Below, piece after piece: positions 1 through 7,970 of a stretch of 64,000 nt of DNA; the stretch's first letter is position 1; every line of letters starts with the position of its first letter. The notes below the pieces were generated by a model, which searched no databases, was not told the origin of the DNA, and saw only the letters and a program-made list of their open reading frames with translations. The DNA comes from UBA1444 sp964521625 (GTDB lineage: Bacteria > Bacillota > Negativicutes > UBA1444), in assembly GCA_964521625.1 (NCBI GenBank), contig CAZFSM010000013.1, positions 42,379 to 106,378 of the forward strand. Reading direction: 5' to 3'. Made by a program: the position numbers and the translations under genes.

Positions 1-1047
1 GGCGTGAATCACAACGGGTCATTGGACATGGCCCGGGATTTGATTGAGGTGGCTGCCAAATCGGGCGCCAATGCTGTGAAGTTCCAGACTTTCAAAGCGG
101 AAAAATTGGTGACCGCAGACGCGGAAAAAGCAGCGTACCAGAAAAAAATGGCAGGAACCGATGATTTCCAGCTTGATATGCTGCGCAAACTAGAACTTGA
201 TGCCTCAGACCATATAAGCTTAATTGAATGCTGTCGCGACAATCGTATCGAATTTTTGTCCACGCCTTTTGATACGGAGAGCTTGGAACTGCTGGCAAAC
301 CAATTTGACATTTCCCGTATAAAGATCCCATCCGGGGAAATAACTAATGGCCCCTTGCTTTTGCAGGCTGCCAGGACGGGCAAGCCAATTATTCTTTCAA
401 CAGGCATGAGTACGCTCGCTGACGTTGAAGCAGCACTGGCAGTATTGGCGTATGGCTATTCGAACATTGAGGGCGAACCGTCTTCCACCTTGTTTCCTAG
501 CGCCTATTCCTCTAGCCGGGGGCAAGCGTTGCTGCGCGACAAGGTTGTGTTGCTCCACTGTACGACAGAATATCCGGCGCCTTTTTATGAAGTCAATTTG
601 CAAGCGATGGATACCTTACAAGCTGCTTTTGGCTTACCAGTCGGTTTTTCCGACCATACTGCCGGAATTGCGATTGCGTTGGCGGCGGCGGCGAGGGGGG
701 CGACAATCGTTGAAAAGCATTTTACCATGGATCGAACGTTGCCAGGCCCCGATCATCAAGCCTCAGTTGAACCATCAGAATTGATCGAGTTGGTAAGAGG
801 AATCCGCCAAATTGAACAGGCGGTTGGCTGCGGGCTCAAATGCCCTGCCGCGTCCGAACGAAAAAACATGGCCATAGCCAGAAAAAGCCTGATAGCCTCT
901 CGCCCGATAAAGTGCGGTGAAACTTTTAATGAACAGAACCTGGGAATCAAAAGACCAGGTGATGGGATTTCGCCCATGCAGTATTGGAACTGGTTGGGGA
1001 AAAAAGCTGATCGGAATTACCGGAAAGACGAGAGGATTGACAAATGA
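1..1047 (+). CDS. neuB: N-acetylneuraminate/legionaminate synthase family protein (5' end cut by window)
   Basis: Condenses phosphoenolpyruvate with an N-acetylhexosamine-type sugar to form a nine-carbon nonulosonic acid in the cytoplasm. The visible 348 codons begin inside the family's N-terminal GVNHNGS motif, so only a short N-terminal stretch lies upstream of the window. The NeuB TIM barrel covers roughly residues 1-265, with KIPSGE, HCTTEYP, GFSDHT and EKHFT family blocks, and a C-terminal SAF (antifreeze-like) domain occupies about the last 60 residues. It overlaps the next gene by 4 bases. Because the following genes resemble the Campylobacter ptm/leg set, the product is more likely legionaminic acid or a relative than sialic acid; that choice is inference. 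Confidence 0.93.
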   Translation, partial: GVNHNGSLDMARDLIEVAAKSGANAVKFQTFKAEKLVTADAEKAAYQKKMAGTDDFQLDMLRKLELDASDHISLIECCRDNRIEFLSTPFDTESLELLANQFDISRIKIPSGEITNGPLLLQAARTGKPIILSTGMSTLADVEAALAVLAYGYSNIEGEPSSTLFPSAYSSSRGQALLRDKVVLLHCTTEYPAPFYEVNLQAMDTLQAAFGLPVGFSDHTAGIAIALAAAARGATIVEKHFTMDRTLPGPDHQASVEPSELIELVRGIRQIEQAVGCGLKCPAASERKNMAIARKSLIASRPIKCGETFNEQNLGIKRPGDGISPMQYWNWLGKKADRNYRKDERIDK

Positions 1048-1685
1048 GTAAGCGAGTCCCGGTGATTATCATCGGCGGTGGCGGACATGCAAAAGTCGTG
1101 GTCGATGCATTGCGCCTAAATGGAGAAAATGTCTTGGGCGTACTCGATACTTGCGACCCAACGTCAATGCTGCCCAAAGATTTGCCGTGGCTGGGCCCGG
1201 ACGATGCCATCAGCACCTATGCACCGAATGAAGTGGTGTTGGCCAATGGGATAGGGTCAGCTCGCTCAACGTCACTGCGGAAAAAAGTGTTTGAACATTT
1301 TGGCCAAATGGGTTATCATTTCACAAAGGTTATTCATCCATCGGCGATTATTGCCCTCGATGTTGTCATAGGTTGCGGGTCGCAAATCATGGCTGGCGCG
1401 GTTGTTCAGACAGGCGCGGTAATCGGTTGCAATACGATTGTAAATACCCGCGCCAGTGTTGATCATGATTGCCAAATCGGTGACCACGTACATATCGCGC
1501 CGGGAGCAACGTTGTCAGGAATGGTTCGTGTCGGGGATGGAGCTCATGTTGGCGTCGGTGCGGTAGTGATTCAAGGAATAGAAGTTGGGCCAGGAGCACT
1601 GATTGGCGCCGGTTCGGTAGTCGTTAGAGATATACCGGCAGCGACCATTGCTTTCGGAGTTCCGGCGCGGGTGGTGGAAGAATGA
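1044..1685 (+). CDS. neuD: Sugar O/N-acetyltransferase, NeuD/PglD family
   Basis: A 213-residue acetyltransferase. The N-terminal Rossmann-like part opens with the NeuD/PglD signature GGGGHAKVVVDAL. The C-terminal half is a left-handed beta-helix of hexapeptide repeats ending in the usual GVPARVV. The probable catalytic histidine is H141 in the SVDHDC segment. Members acetylate sialic acid (NeuD) or the 4-amino group of UDP-sugars (PglD). Position directly after neuB and 4-base overlaps on both sides place it in the nonulosonate pathway. The exact acceptor cannot be read from sequence. Confidence 0.88.
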   Translation: MSKRVPVIIIGGGGHAKVVVDALRLNGENVLGVLDTCDPTSMLPKDLPWLGPDDAISTYAPNEVVLANGIGSARSTSLRKKVFEHFGQMGYHFTKVIHPSAIIALDVVIGCGSQIMAGAVVQTGAVIGCNTIVNTRASVDHDCQIGDHVHIAPGATLSGMVRVGDGAHVGVGAVVIQGIEVGPGALIGAGSVVVRDIPAATIAFGVPARVVEE

Positions 1686-2731
1686 AGGACTGGCGAAATA
1701 CATTGGTTCATGCAACCATATCGGTGGCGGAAGCTATTGAAAGCATTGACCGAAACTCCATGCAGATTGCGATCGTGGTTGCCGAAGACGGAAAACTGCT
1801 AGGCACTGTTACGGACGGTGATATACGTCGGGCGATTTTAAAAGGGATTGCACTGTCAGCGCCGGTGACGCAAGTCATGAATGCAGACCCAACAACAGCC
1901 GGTATCGCTGAACCGCGAGAAAATATATTAACGATGATGCGACAAAAGGATATTCAGCACGTACCCGTACTGGATGAAAACGGACACCTGATTTTTGTCG
2001 AAACATTTGGCGGTTTGACAAATGTTTTTCGCAGGGAGAACCTGGTGGTGCTGATGGTCGGCGGTCGAGGCGCCAGGCTGGACCCGTTGACCAATGATTG
2101 CCCGAAACCTCTGCTGAAAGTCGGCGGAAAACCGGTACTGGAAACTATTTTGCAAAGTTTTCTGGAATACGGTTTCTACCGGTTCTGTTTTGCTGTTCAC
2201 TATAAGGCGGAAATGATCGAAGCTTATTTTGGCGATGGATCAAAATGGGGCGCCGAGATCACTTATGTACGCGAAAAGGAGAAAAAGGGGACCGCCGGGG
2301 CGCTAAGCCTCTTGCAAGATCCGCCTACCGCTCCTGTCCTGGTAATGAACGGCGATGTATTGACCAAAGTGAACTACCACCATCTACTGCGGTTTCATGA
2401 GGAACATGGCCCGGCGGCAACGATGTGCGTGCGGGAATTTACGACGCAGATTCCATATGGAGTGGTGCGCCTTGAGCAACATCAATTGCTGGCGATTGAG
2501 GAGAAACCGATCTATAGTCATTTCGTGAATGCGGGCGTCTATGTTTTTGAACCAGCGGCGTTAAACCTGATTTCCGACCAAACCTACCTTGATATGCCGG
2601 ATCTCTTTGCCCTATTGTTGAAAAACGATCAAAAAATTGTGGCTTTTCCCATCCGCGAATACTGGTTGGATATCGGGCGAATGAGTGATTTTGAAAGAGC
2701 AAATGGTGAATTTTCCGAGGTGTTCGGATGA
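1682..2731 (+). CDS. ptmE: CBS-domain sugar-phosphate nucleotidyltransferase (PtmE-like)
   Basis: 349 residues. A pair of CBS domains fills about residues 1-115 (GTVTDGDIRRAIL is a clear CBS segment). A nucleotidyltransferase domain follows from about 120, with the activation motif GGRGARLDPLT, then CPKPLLKVGGKP, a VMNGDV metal site and a VNAGVYVF block. This architecture matches PtmE, the glucosamine-1-phosphate guanylyltransferase that starts the GDP-linked legionaminic acid route in Campylobacter. The CBS pair suggests allosteric control by an adenine nucleotide. It overlaps neighbours by 4 bases on each side. Guanylyl specificity is inferred from family and context. Confidence 0.85.
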   Translation: MKDWRNTLVHATISVAEAIESIDRNSMQIAIVVAEDGKLLGTVTDGDIRRAILKGIALSAPVTQVMNADPTTAGIAEPRENILTMMRQKDIQHVPVLDENGHLIFVETFGGLTNVFRRENLVVLMVGGRGARLDPLTNDCPKPLLKVGGKPVLETILQSFLEYGFYRFCFAVHYKAEMIEAYFGDGSKWGAEITYVREKEKKGTAGALSLLQDPPTAPVLVMNGDVLTKVNYHHLLRFHEEHGPAATMCVREFTTQIPYGVVRLEQHQLLAIEEKPIYSHFVNAGVYVFEPAALNLISDQTYLDMPDLFALLLKNDQKIVAFPIREYWLDIGRMSDFERANGEFSEVFG

Positions 2732-3639
2732 AATGTCTGGTCATTGGGTTCGGCTCGATTGGCTCCCGTCATGCCAGAGTCCTACACGAAATGGGGAACA
2801 GCGTTTCCGTTGTCAGCCAACATGGCACAGCGGAGTATCCCTGTTTTGGCGAGTTGACAATGGCATTGGATAAGGCACAACCAGACTATGTCGTGATTGC
2901 GAATCAGACCCATCAACATCATGATACGCTGACAGCGCTGGCCAACGCAGGATTCGCGGGAACGGTTATGGTTGAAAAACCGCTGTTCCATAAGGATATG
3001 GGTTTGCCGCAACATTCATTCAAAAATGTTTACGTCGCGTACAATCTGCGGTTTCATCCGCTACTCCAACGGTTAAAATCGTTACTGCAGGGGCAGACTA
3101 TTGTCACCGCCCATGCCTACGTCGGCCAATATCTGCCGGACTGGCGGCCAGGTAAAGATTATCGGCAAAGCTATTCCGTGCGAAAACTGGAAGGCGGCGG
3201 AGTGTTGCGCGACCTCAGTCACGAACTGGACTACCTGAACTGGCTTTTGGGCGGATGGAAACAGGTAGTGGCTATTGGCGGGCATTTCAGTCATCTGGCC
3301 GGCGACAGCGATGATGCATTTGGTTTGCTTGTTGCGATGGATAAATGCCCTTTGGCGATGATTCACCTGAATTATCTGGATCGTGTTTTACGCCGCGAAA
3401 TTATCATAAACACAGATACACAGACGATTACGCTCGATTTGGCGCGCGGCGTTCTCCAGGTTGACCAACAGGTTGAAACTTGTGTGGTTGCACGTGATGA
3501 TACATACATTGCCGAGCATATGGCAGCGATGAATGGTGATGCCGCCTCGTTGTGTTCCATTTCGCAAGGACTGGCAGTTCAGGCGTTGATCCATGGCGCT
3601 GAAAAATCAATGATCGAGCAAAGATGGGTGAAACGATGA
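2728..3639 (+). CDS. Gfo/Idh/MocA family oxidoreductase (PtmF-like)
   Basis: 303 residues. The N-terminal NAD(P) fold begins with GFGSIGSRHARVL at residues 7-19, and VEKPLFH is the EKP motif that shapes the cofactor site. The GGGVLRDLSHELDYLNWL segment resembles the family's catalytic region, with a histidine and acidic residues. In Campylobacter a gene of this family (ptmF) sits next to ptmE, ptmA and the CMP-legionaminate synthetase gene and is thought to help supply the amino sugar precursor; the same set occurs here. Substrate is not determinable from sequence. ATGA-type overlaps suggest translational coupling. Confidence 0.82.
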   Translation: MKCLVIGFGSIGSRHARVLHEMGNSVSVVSQHGTAEYPCFGELTMALDKAQPDYVVIANQTHQHHDTLTALANAGFAGTVMVEKPLFHKDMGLPQHSFKNVYVAYNLRFHPLLQRLKSLLQGQTIVTAHAYVGQYLPDWRPGKDYRQSYSVRKLEGGGVLRDLSHELDYLNWLLGGWKQVVAIGGHFSHLAGDSDDAFGLLVAMDKCPLAMIHLNYLDRVLRREIIINTDTQTITLDLARGVLQVDQQVETCVVARDDTYIAEHMAAMNGDAASLCSISQGLAVQALIHGAEKSMIEQRWVKR

Positions 3640-4343
3640 GACGAATTTGTTCAATCTGTGCCCGTGGCGGATCAAAGGGCGTTAAGAACAAGAACATCCG
3701 CGATTTTCTGGGTAAGCCATTGATTGCGCATACTATCCGGCAAGCCCGGGAAACTGGATTGTTCGAGTTGATTGCCGTGAGCAGCGATTCCCAGGCAATA
3801 TTGGATACTGCACGAAACTGGGGGGCAGATATCCTGATCAACCGGCCAGCCGAACTGGCAACAGACACTGCGGCTAAATTACCAGTGATTCAGCACTGTA
3901 TGATTGAAACTGAAAAAAAAGCAGGCTTTCAGTGCGATGTCGTTGTCGATCTGGATGCGACGGCTCCGCTGCGGACAGTCGACGACATCTGCGGGGCAGT
4001 ACGATTACTGGAGAGCAATAACGTTTCCAATGTAATTACCGGTGCGCCTGCGCGCAAGTCCCCCTACTTTAATCTGGTTGAAATGGATGGTGCAGGGTTT
4101 GTCCATCTGAGCAAACCGCCTACCGTCCAAATTTTTCGGCGGCAAGATGCACCGGCATGTTACGATATGAATGCATCGATCTATGTGTGGCAACGCGAGG
4201 CATTATTGCGGCAAACTTCCATATTTGACAAAGATACGATGTTGTATGTAATGCCAGAAGATCGGTCCATCGACATCGATTCGGAATTGGAGTTTGAACT
4301 TGTCGAGTTTATTGCGAACAAGAGGAGGAAAGACTATGAATGA
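3636..4343 (+). CDS. neuA: CMP-nonulosonate (acylneuraminate) cytidylyltransferase
   Basis: Activates a nonulosonic acid with CTP to give the CMP-sugar donor. The N-terminal family motif ARGGSKGVKNKN is present at residues 9-20, followed by LVIVDLDATAPL-like and YFNLVE segments; the C-terminal SIDIDSELEFELVE block is typical of NeuA/NeuS/LegF. ATG 3636 forms an ATGA overlap with the previous stop and puts the motif at the usual distance from the N-terminus; an in-frame ATG 12 bases upstream is possible. At 235 residues it is normal for a single-domain member, unlike the fused paralogue at 23.4 kb. The neighbours suggest CMP-legionaminate synthetase (LegF/PtmB). Confidence 0.92.
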   Translation: MRRICSICARGGSKGVKNKNIRDFLGKPLIAHTIRQARETGLFELIAVSSDSQAILDTARNWGADILINRPAELATDTAAKLPVIQHCMIETEKKAGFQCDVVVDLDATAPLRTVDDICGAVRLLESNNVSNVITGAPARKSPYFNLVEMDGAGFVHLSKPPTVQIFRRQDAPACYDMNASIYVWQREALLRQTSIFDKDTMLYVMPEDRSIDIDSELEFELVEFIANKRRKDYE

Positions 4344-5166
4344 AAAAGATCCCTATCGCGATTTATTCAGTTTACAGGGAAAAACCGCGATTGTTACCGG
4401 CGGCCTCGGGATTTTGGGAAAACGATTTTGTGCAGGACTGGCGACTTTCGGGGCGCAAGTGGGCGTTATTGATCTGGATGAGTCCGCCGCTGCCGCGTAT
4501 GCGGAGGAACTGTCAAAACAATACGGTGTGAAGGCTGTCGGTGTGGGGTGCAACGTAGCCGATCCCGCCTCGGTTGCCGCTATGGTCGAACAAGTAGTGG
4601 CTGCGCTTGGTGGAATTCACATTTTGCACAATAATGCAGCAACAAAATCGACGGATCTGGACGCTTTTTTTGCACCGTTTGAAGACTATGCGTTGCAAGA
4701 ATGGCGAAAAATAATGGCCGTAAATATTGATGGCATGTTTTTGGTGGCGCAAGCGGTGGGTAAGCAAATGATAAAGCAAGGCGTCGGCGGCAGCATTATC
4801 CAAACGGCATCCCACTACGGGATCAACGGTCCTGACAAGCGAATTTATGAAGGTTCGTTTTATCTGAACCGGCAAATCAATACACCAGCAGTCTATACCG
4901 TTTCCAAAGCAGCGGTCGTTGGGTTGACGAAATATCTTGCAACCTATTGGGCCGATCAGAACATCCGGGTCAATACGTTGACGCCGGGCGGAGTGGAAAG
5001 CGGACAAAATGATGAATTTAAACGCCGTTACTCAGCCAAAGTGCCTTTGGGAAGAATGGCCAAGGGCGATGAACTCGTCGGCGCATTGGTGTACATGGCT
5101 TCGGATGCGTCGAGCTACATGACGGGACATAATATGATTGTGGACGGTGGCTGGAGCGCCTGGTAA
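4336..5166 (+). CDS. SDR family oxidoreductase (PtmA-like)
   Basis: A 276-residue classical short-chain dehydrogenase with the TGGLGILGKRF cofactor motif near the N-terminus, an HNNAA (NNAG-like) strand, catalytic YTVSK (YxxxK) and the C-terminal DGGWSAW. The start at ATG 4336 is fixed by an AGGAGG site at 4323-4328. Its reading frame overlaps the end of the cytidylyltransferase. PtmA occupies the same relative place in the Campylobacter legionaminic acid locus, but its reaction is not firmly known. A paralogue at 22583-23383 accompanies the second NeuB/CMP-transferase set and shares the unusual DGGW(S/T)AW ending. Confidence 0.85.
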   Translation: MNEKDPYRDLFSLQGKTAIVTGGLGILGKRFCAGLATFGAQVGVIDLDESAAAAYAEELSKQYGVKAVGVGCNVADPASVAAMVEQVVAALGGIHILHNNAATKSTDLDAFFAPFEDYALQEWRKIMAVNIDGMFLVAQAVGKQMIKQGVGGSIIQTASHYGINGPDKRIYEGSFYLNRQINTPAVYTVSKAAVVGLTKYLATYWADQNIRVNTLTPGGVESGQNDEFKRRYSAKVPLGRMAKGDELVGALVYMASDASSYMTGHNMIVDGGWSAW

Positions 5167-5206
5167 TGACTTGATTGGCTCAACAAAGCTTTGGAGGGAT
5201 TGCAAC

Positions 5207-6523
5207 TTGAAACGATATGCAGCGCCGAAACCGATCGATATAGAAAAATTTACGGTTCCTGAAAAGGATCTTGAGGCAAAATACGGGTTGCCCCAAGAGG
5301 TAAAGTTTTGTAAACACTGTGTTATTTCGAACCAACGTCCCAATTCGGCAGTGGAATATGCCCATACCAAGCAAAGCAAAAAAGAAACCATTCATTTTGA
5401 CAATGATGGCGTTTGTGATGCATGCCGGGTTTCGGAACAAAAGCATAAAACCATCGACTGGAAGCTTCGCGAGCAAGAGCTCAGGGAGTTGTGTGACCGC
5501 TATCGCCGCAATGATGGGCATTATGACTGTATCGTTCCAGGGTCTGGCGGAAAAGACAGCTTCTTTGCCGCCCATATGCTCAAATACAAATACGGTATGC
5601 ATCCGCTTACTGTGACATGGGCTCCACATATCTATACTACCTGGGGTTGGCACAATTTTCAGGCATGGCTCAATGCCGGGTTTGACAATTTCCTGTGTAC
5701 GCCGAATCCCCGGACACATCGCCTGCTGACCCGATTGGCAGTAGAAAACCTTTTTCATCCTTTTCAAGCGTTTATGTTCGGACAAAAGTCTCTGGCCCCT
5801 AAAATGGCTTTGCTTCATGATGTTCCGCTCGTTTTTTATGGCGAAAATGAAGCCGAATATGGAAATCCCATTGGCGATACGATGACCGCGAAGCGCGATT
5901 GGAAATACTTTTCTTCCGATGATAAGAGTCAGATTTATCTTGGCGGGACATCGATAAAATCCCTGGAAGAAGACTTCGGTGTCGAACCCGTGGAGCTGCG
6001 ACCGTATATGCCGGCGGACCCTAACGAAATTGAGAAAAAAAAGGTTGAGGTTCACTATCTGGGCTATTATCTGAAGTGGCATCCGCAGGAATGCTACTAT
6101 TATGCTGTAGAAAATGGCGGATTCCAGGCATCGCCTGAGCGTACCCCCGGTACTTATAGCAAATACAATAGTATTGATGATCGCATCGATGATTTTCACT
6201 ACCATACGACTTTCATAAAGTTTGGAATTGGCCGGGCAACTTACGATGCAGCGCAGGAAATTCGCAATGATGAAATAACCCGCGAAGAAGGCGTTGCACT
6301 TGTCAAAAAGTTTGATGGAGAATTTCCTGAAAGATTTGCTGAGGAGATATTCAGATACCTGAGTATGCCTGCAAAAGAATATCCGATCGCATCCGCAATG
6401 TTTGAACAACCAATCATGGACAGAGATTACTACGATACGTTAACCGACAAGTTTCGTTCGCCCCACCTGTGGCGGCGCGATCATGGAGTATGGAAACTGC
6501 GTCATGCAGTTTATGGGGAATGA
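5207..6523 (+). CDS. N-acetyl sugar amidotransferase (PseA/PtmG/WbpG family)
   Basis: 438 residues. Members convert an N-acetyl group on a sugar to an acetamidino group, using ATP and ammonia delivered by HisF-like and HisH-like partners, which follow immediately. The N-terminus has CKHC and CDAC cysteine pairs that could bind a metal. The adenylation PP-loop PGSGGKDS is at residues 111-118. TTG 5207 is chosen because a GGAGGG site lies at 5193-5198 and upstream in-frame starts lack one. In Campylobacter PseA and PtmG make acetamidino pseudaminic and legionaminic acids; the upstream genes favour the legionaminic version here. Confidence 0.9.
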   Translation: MKRYAAPKPIDIEKFTVPEKDLEAKYGLPQEVKFCKHCVISNQRPNSAVEYAHTKQSKKETIHFDNDGVCDACRVSEQKHKTIDWKLREQELRELCDRYRRNDGHYDCIVPGSGGKDSFFAAHMLKYKYGMHPLTVTWAPHIYTTWGWHNFQAWLNAGFDNFLCTPNPRTHRLLTRLAVENLFHPFQAFMFGQKSLAPKMALLHDVPLVFYGENEAEYGNPIGDTMTAKRDWKYFSSDDKSQIYLGGTSIKSLEEDFGVEPVELRPYMPADPNEIEKKKVEVHYLGYYLKWHPQECYYYAVENGGFQASPERTPGTYSKYNSIDDRIDDFHYHTTFIKFGIGRATYDAAQEIRNDEITREEGVALVKKFDGEFPERFAEEIFRYLSMPAKEYPIASAMFEQPIMDRDYYDTLTDKFRSPHLWRRDHGVWKLRHAVYGE

Positions 6524-6534
6524 GGTAGGATTTC

Positions 6535-7311
6535 ATGCGTAATATTCGGCTCATTGCCCGCCTTGATGTGAAGGGGCCCAATCTTGTGAAAGGGGTCCAA
6601 TTGGAAGGGTTACGCAAACTGGGTGATCCTAATGTCTTTGCCAAAAAATACTATGAAGCGGGCATTGATGAGATCCTATATATTGATATTGTTGCCAGCC
6701 TGTATGAACGAAACAGCCTTTATGACATTGTTCGGCGTACGACACAAGATGTGTTCATCCCGATAACTGCCGGCGGCGGGTTGCGTTCGGTAGAAGATGT
6801 CCGTACAATGCTTCGCGCCGGTGCTGACAAAGTCGCGATCAACACTGCAGCAATCAAACGACCGGAGTTGATTCGGGAAATATCCAATACGTTTGGGTCG
6901 CAGTGTATGGTCTTATCCATCCAGGCGAAAAAAAGAGCACCAGGAAAATGGGAATGTTATTGTGACAACGGTAGGGAGCATACGGGACGAGACGTTGTAG
7001 AATGGGCGCAAGAAGCAGTGCAACTGGGGGCTGGCGAGATTATCCTGACATCGGTTGACCGGGAAGGGACGGCCAAAGGATTTGATTGCGACTTGGTGCA
7101 AGCAGTTTCTACGCGGGTGCCCATTCCCCTTATCGCCGGCGGCGGGATGGGAAAGCTAACTGATATGATTGACGTGATTAATGAAGGCCGTGCTGATGCA
7201 GTGGCAATGGCTCACGTATTGCATTACAATAAGCTGACAGTGGACGATATTGCCAATGAAGCAGTTCGGCAAGGGTTTCGGAAAGGACGCGATGTGATCC
7301 ATGAATCTTAA
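6535..7311 (+). CDS. HisF-like amidation subunit (WbuZ type)
   Basis: 258-residue (beta/alpha)8 barrel related to imidazole glycerol phosphate synthase cyclase. D11 (LDVKG) matches the first catalytic aspartate of HisF. The residue at the position of the second one, D130, is a glutamine here (Q130, in VLSIQAKK instead of the usual VVAIDAKR). This supports a role as ammonia channel and docking partner for the sugar amidotransferase instead of histidine synthesis. It lies 11 bases after that gene and overlaps the HisH-like gene by 11 bases. No other histidine genes are in the window. Confidence 0.9.
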   Translation: MRNIRLIARLDVKGPNLVKGVQLEGLRKLGDPNVFAKKYYEAGIDEILYIDIVASLYERNSLYDIVRRTTQDVFIPITAGGGLRSVEDVRTMLRAGADKVAINTAAIKRPELIREISNTFGSQCMVLSIQAKKRAPGKWECYCDNGREHTGRDVVEWAQEAVQLGAGEIILTSVDREGTAKGFDCDLVQAVSTRVPIPLIAGGGMGKLTDMIDVINEGRADAVAMAHVLHYNKLTVDDIANEAVRQGFRKGRDVIHES

Positions 7312-7951
7312 GGCAACTGTAGTTGATTATGGCGTGGGAAACCTGCTTAGCGTCTGTCGGGCCTTTGAACATTGCGGGGCGAAAATTGATATTGCAGAAT
7401 CTCCAGAGCAAATACTGAATGCAGAACGCTTGATATTGCCTGGAGTAGGGGCTTTTGCCGATGCGATGAAAAATTTGCGTTCACGAGGTTTCATTGAAGC
7501 CATTCAACAGTATTCGCATCATGATCGCCCGTTTCTTGGCATATGTCTGGGCATGCAAATGATGCTTTCCGAGAGCGAGGAGTTTGGTCAGCATGATGGA
7601 CTGGATCTGATCGCAGGGACAGTAGTTCAGATTGATCCGCTGGACAGCCAGGGTTTCCCGCAAAAAGTTCCTCATATAGGTTGGAATCAACTGGGTCTTC
7701 CGGCTGAAAAAGACGGATCATACTGGGAGCATTCAATTTTATCCGGCATACCCGAGACGACCAGTATGTATTTTGTTCACTCTTTTACTGCACTGCCGAT
7801 CAATCCTGACAACCGTTTCGCCGATGCGTACTATGGCGGCAAGCGGGTTTCGGCGGTTATCCGTCGAAACAATCTTTACGGTTGCCAGTTTCATCCGGAA
7901 AAAAGTGGCCCCATGGGATTGAAGATTATTAAAAACTTCCTTGCTATTTGA
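7301..7951 (+). CDS. HisH-like glutamine amidotransferase subunit (WbuY type)
   Basis: 216-residue class I glutamine amidotransferase that releases ammonia from glutamine. The triad is intact: C82 in GICLGMQ, and H198 and E200 in FHPEKSG. The N-terminus (VDYGVGNLLSV) is typical of HisH. It overlaps the HisF-like gene by 11 bases and follows the PseA/PtmG-family amidotransferase, the same trio as WbpG/HisH2/HisF2 in Pseudomonas O-antigen loci. It likely forms a complex that feeds ammonia through the HisF-like barrel to the sugar amidotransferase. Confidence 0.92.
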   Translation: MNLKATVVDYGVGNLLSVCRAFEHCGAKIDIAESPEQILNAERLILPGVGAFADAMKNLRSRGFIEAIQQYSHHDRPFLGICLGMQMMLSESEEFGQHDGLDLIAGTVVQIDPLDSQGFPQKVPHIGWNQLGLPAEKDGSYWEHSILSGIPETTSMYFVHSFTALPINPDNRFADAYYGGKRVSAVIRRNNLYGCQFHPEKSGPMGLKIIKNFLAI

Positions 7952-7970
7952 CGTAAGGGGATGAAAAGAA

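Noticed and set aside
5180..6409. A 409-codon open frame on the minus strand
   Set aside because: It lies antisense to the well-conserved amidotransferase, shows no family motif and has no plausible context.
6535..7951. hisF and hisH for histidine biosynthesis
   Set aside because: They stand next to a PseA/PtmG-family amidotransferase, no other his gene is present, and the residue at the HisF D130 position is a glutamine.
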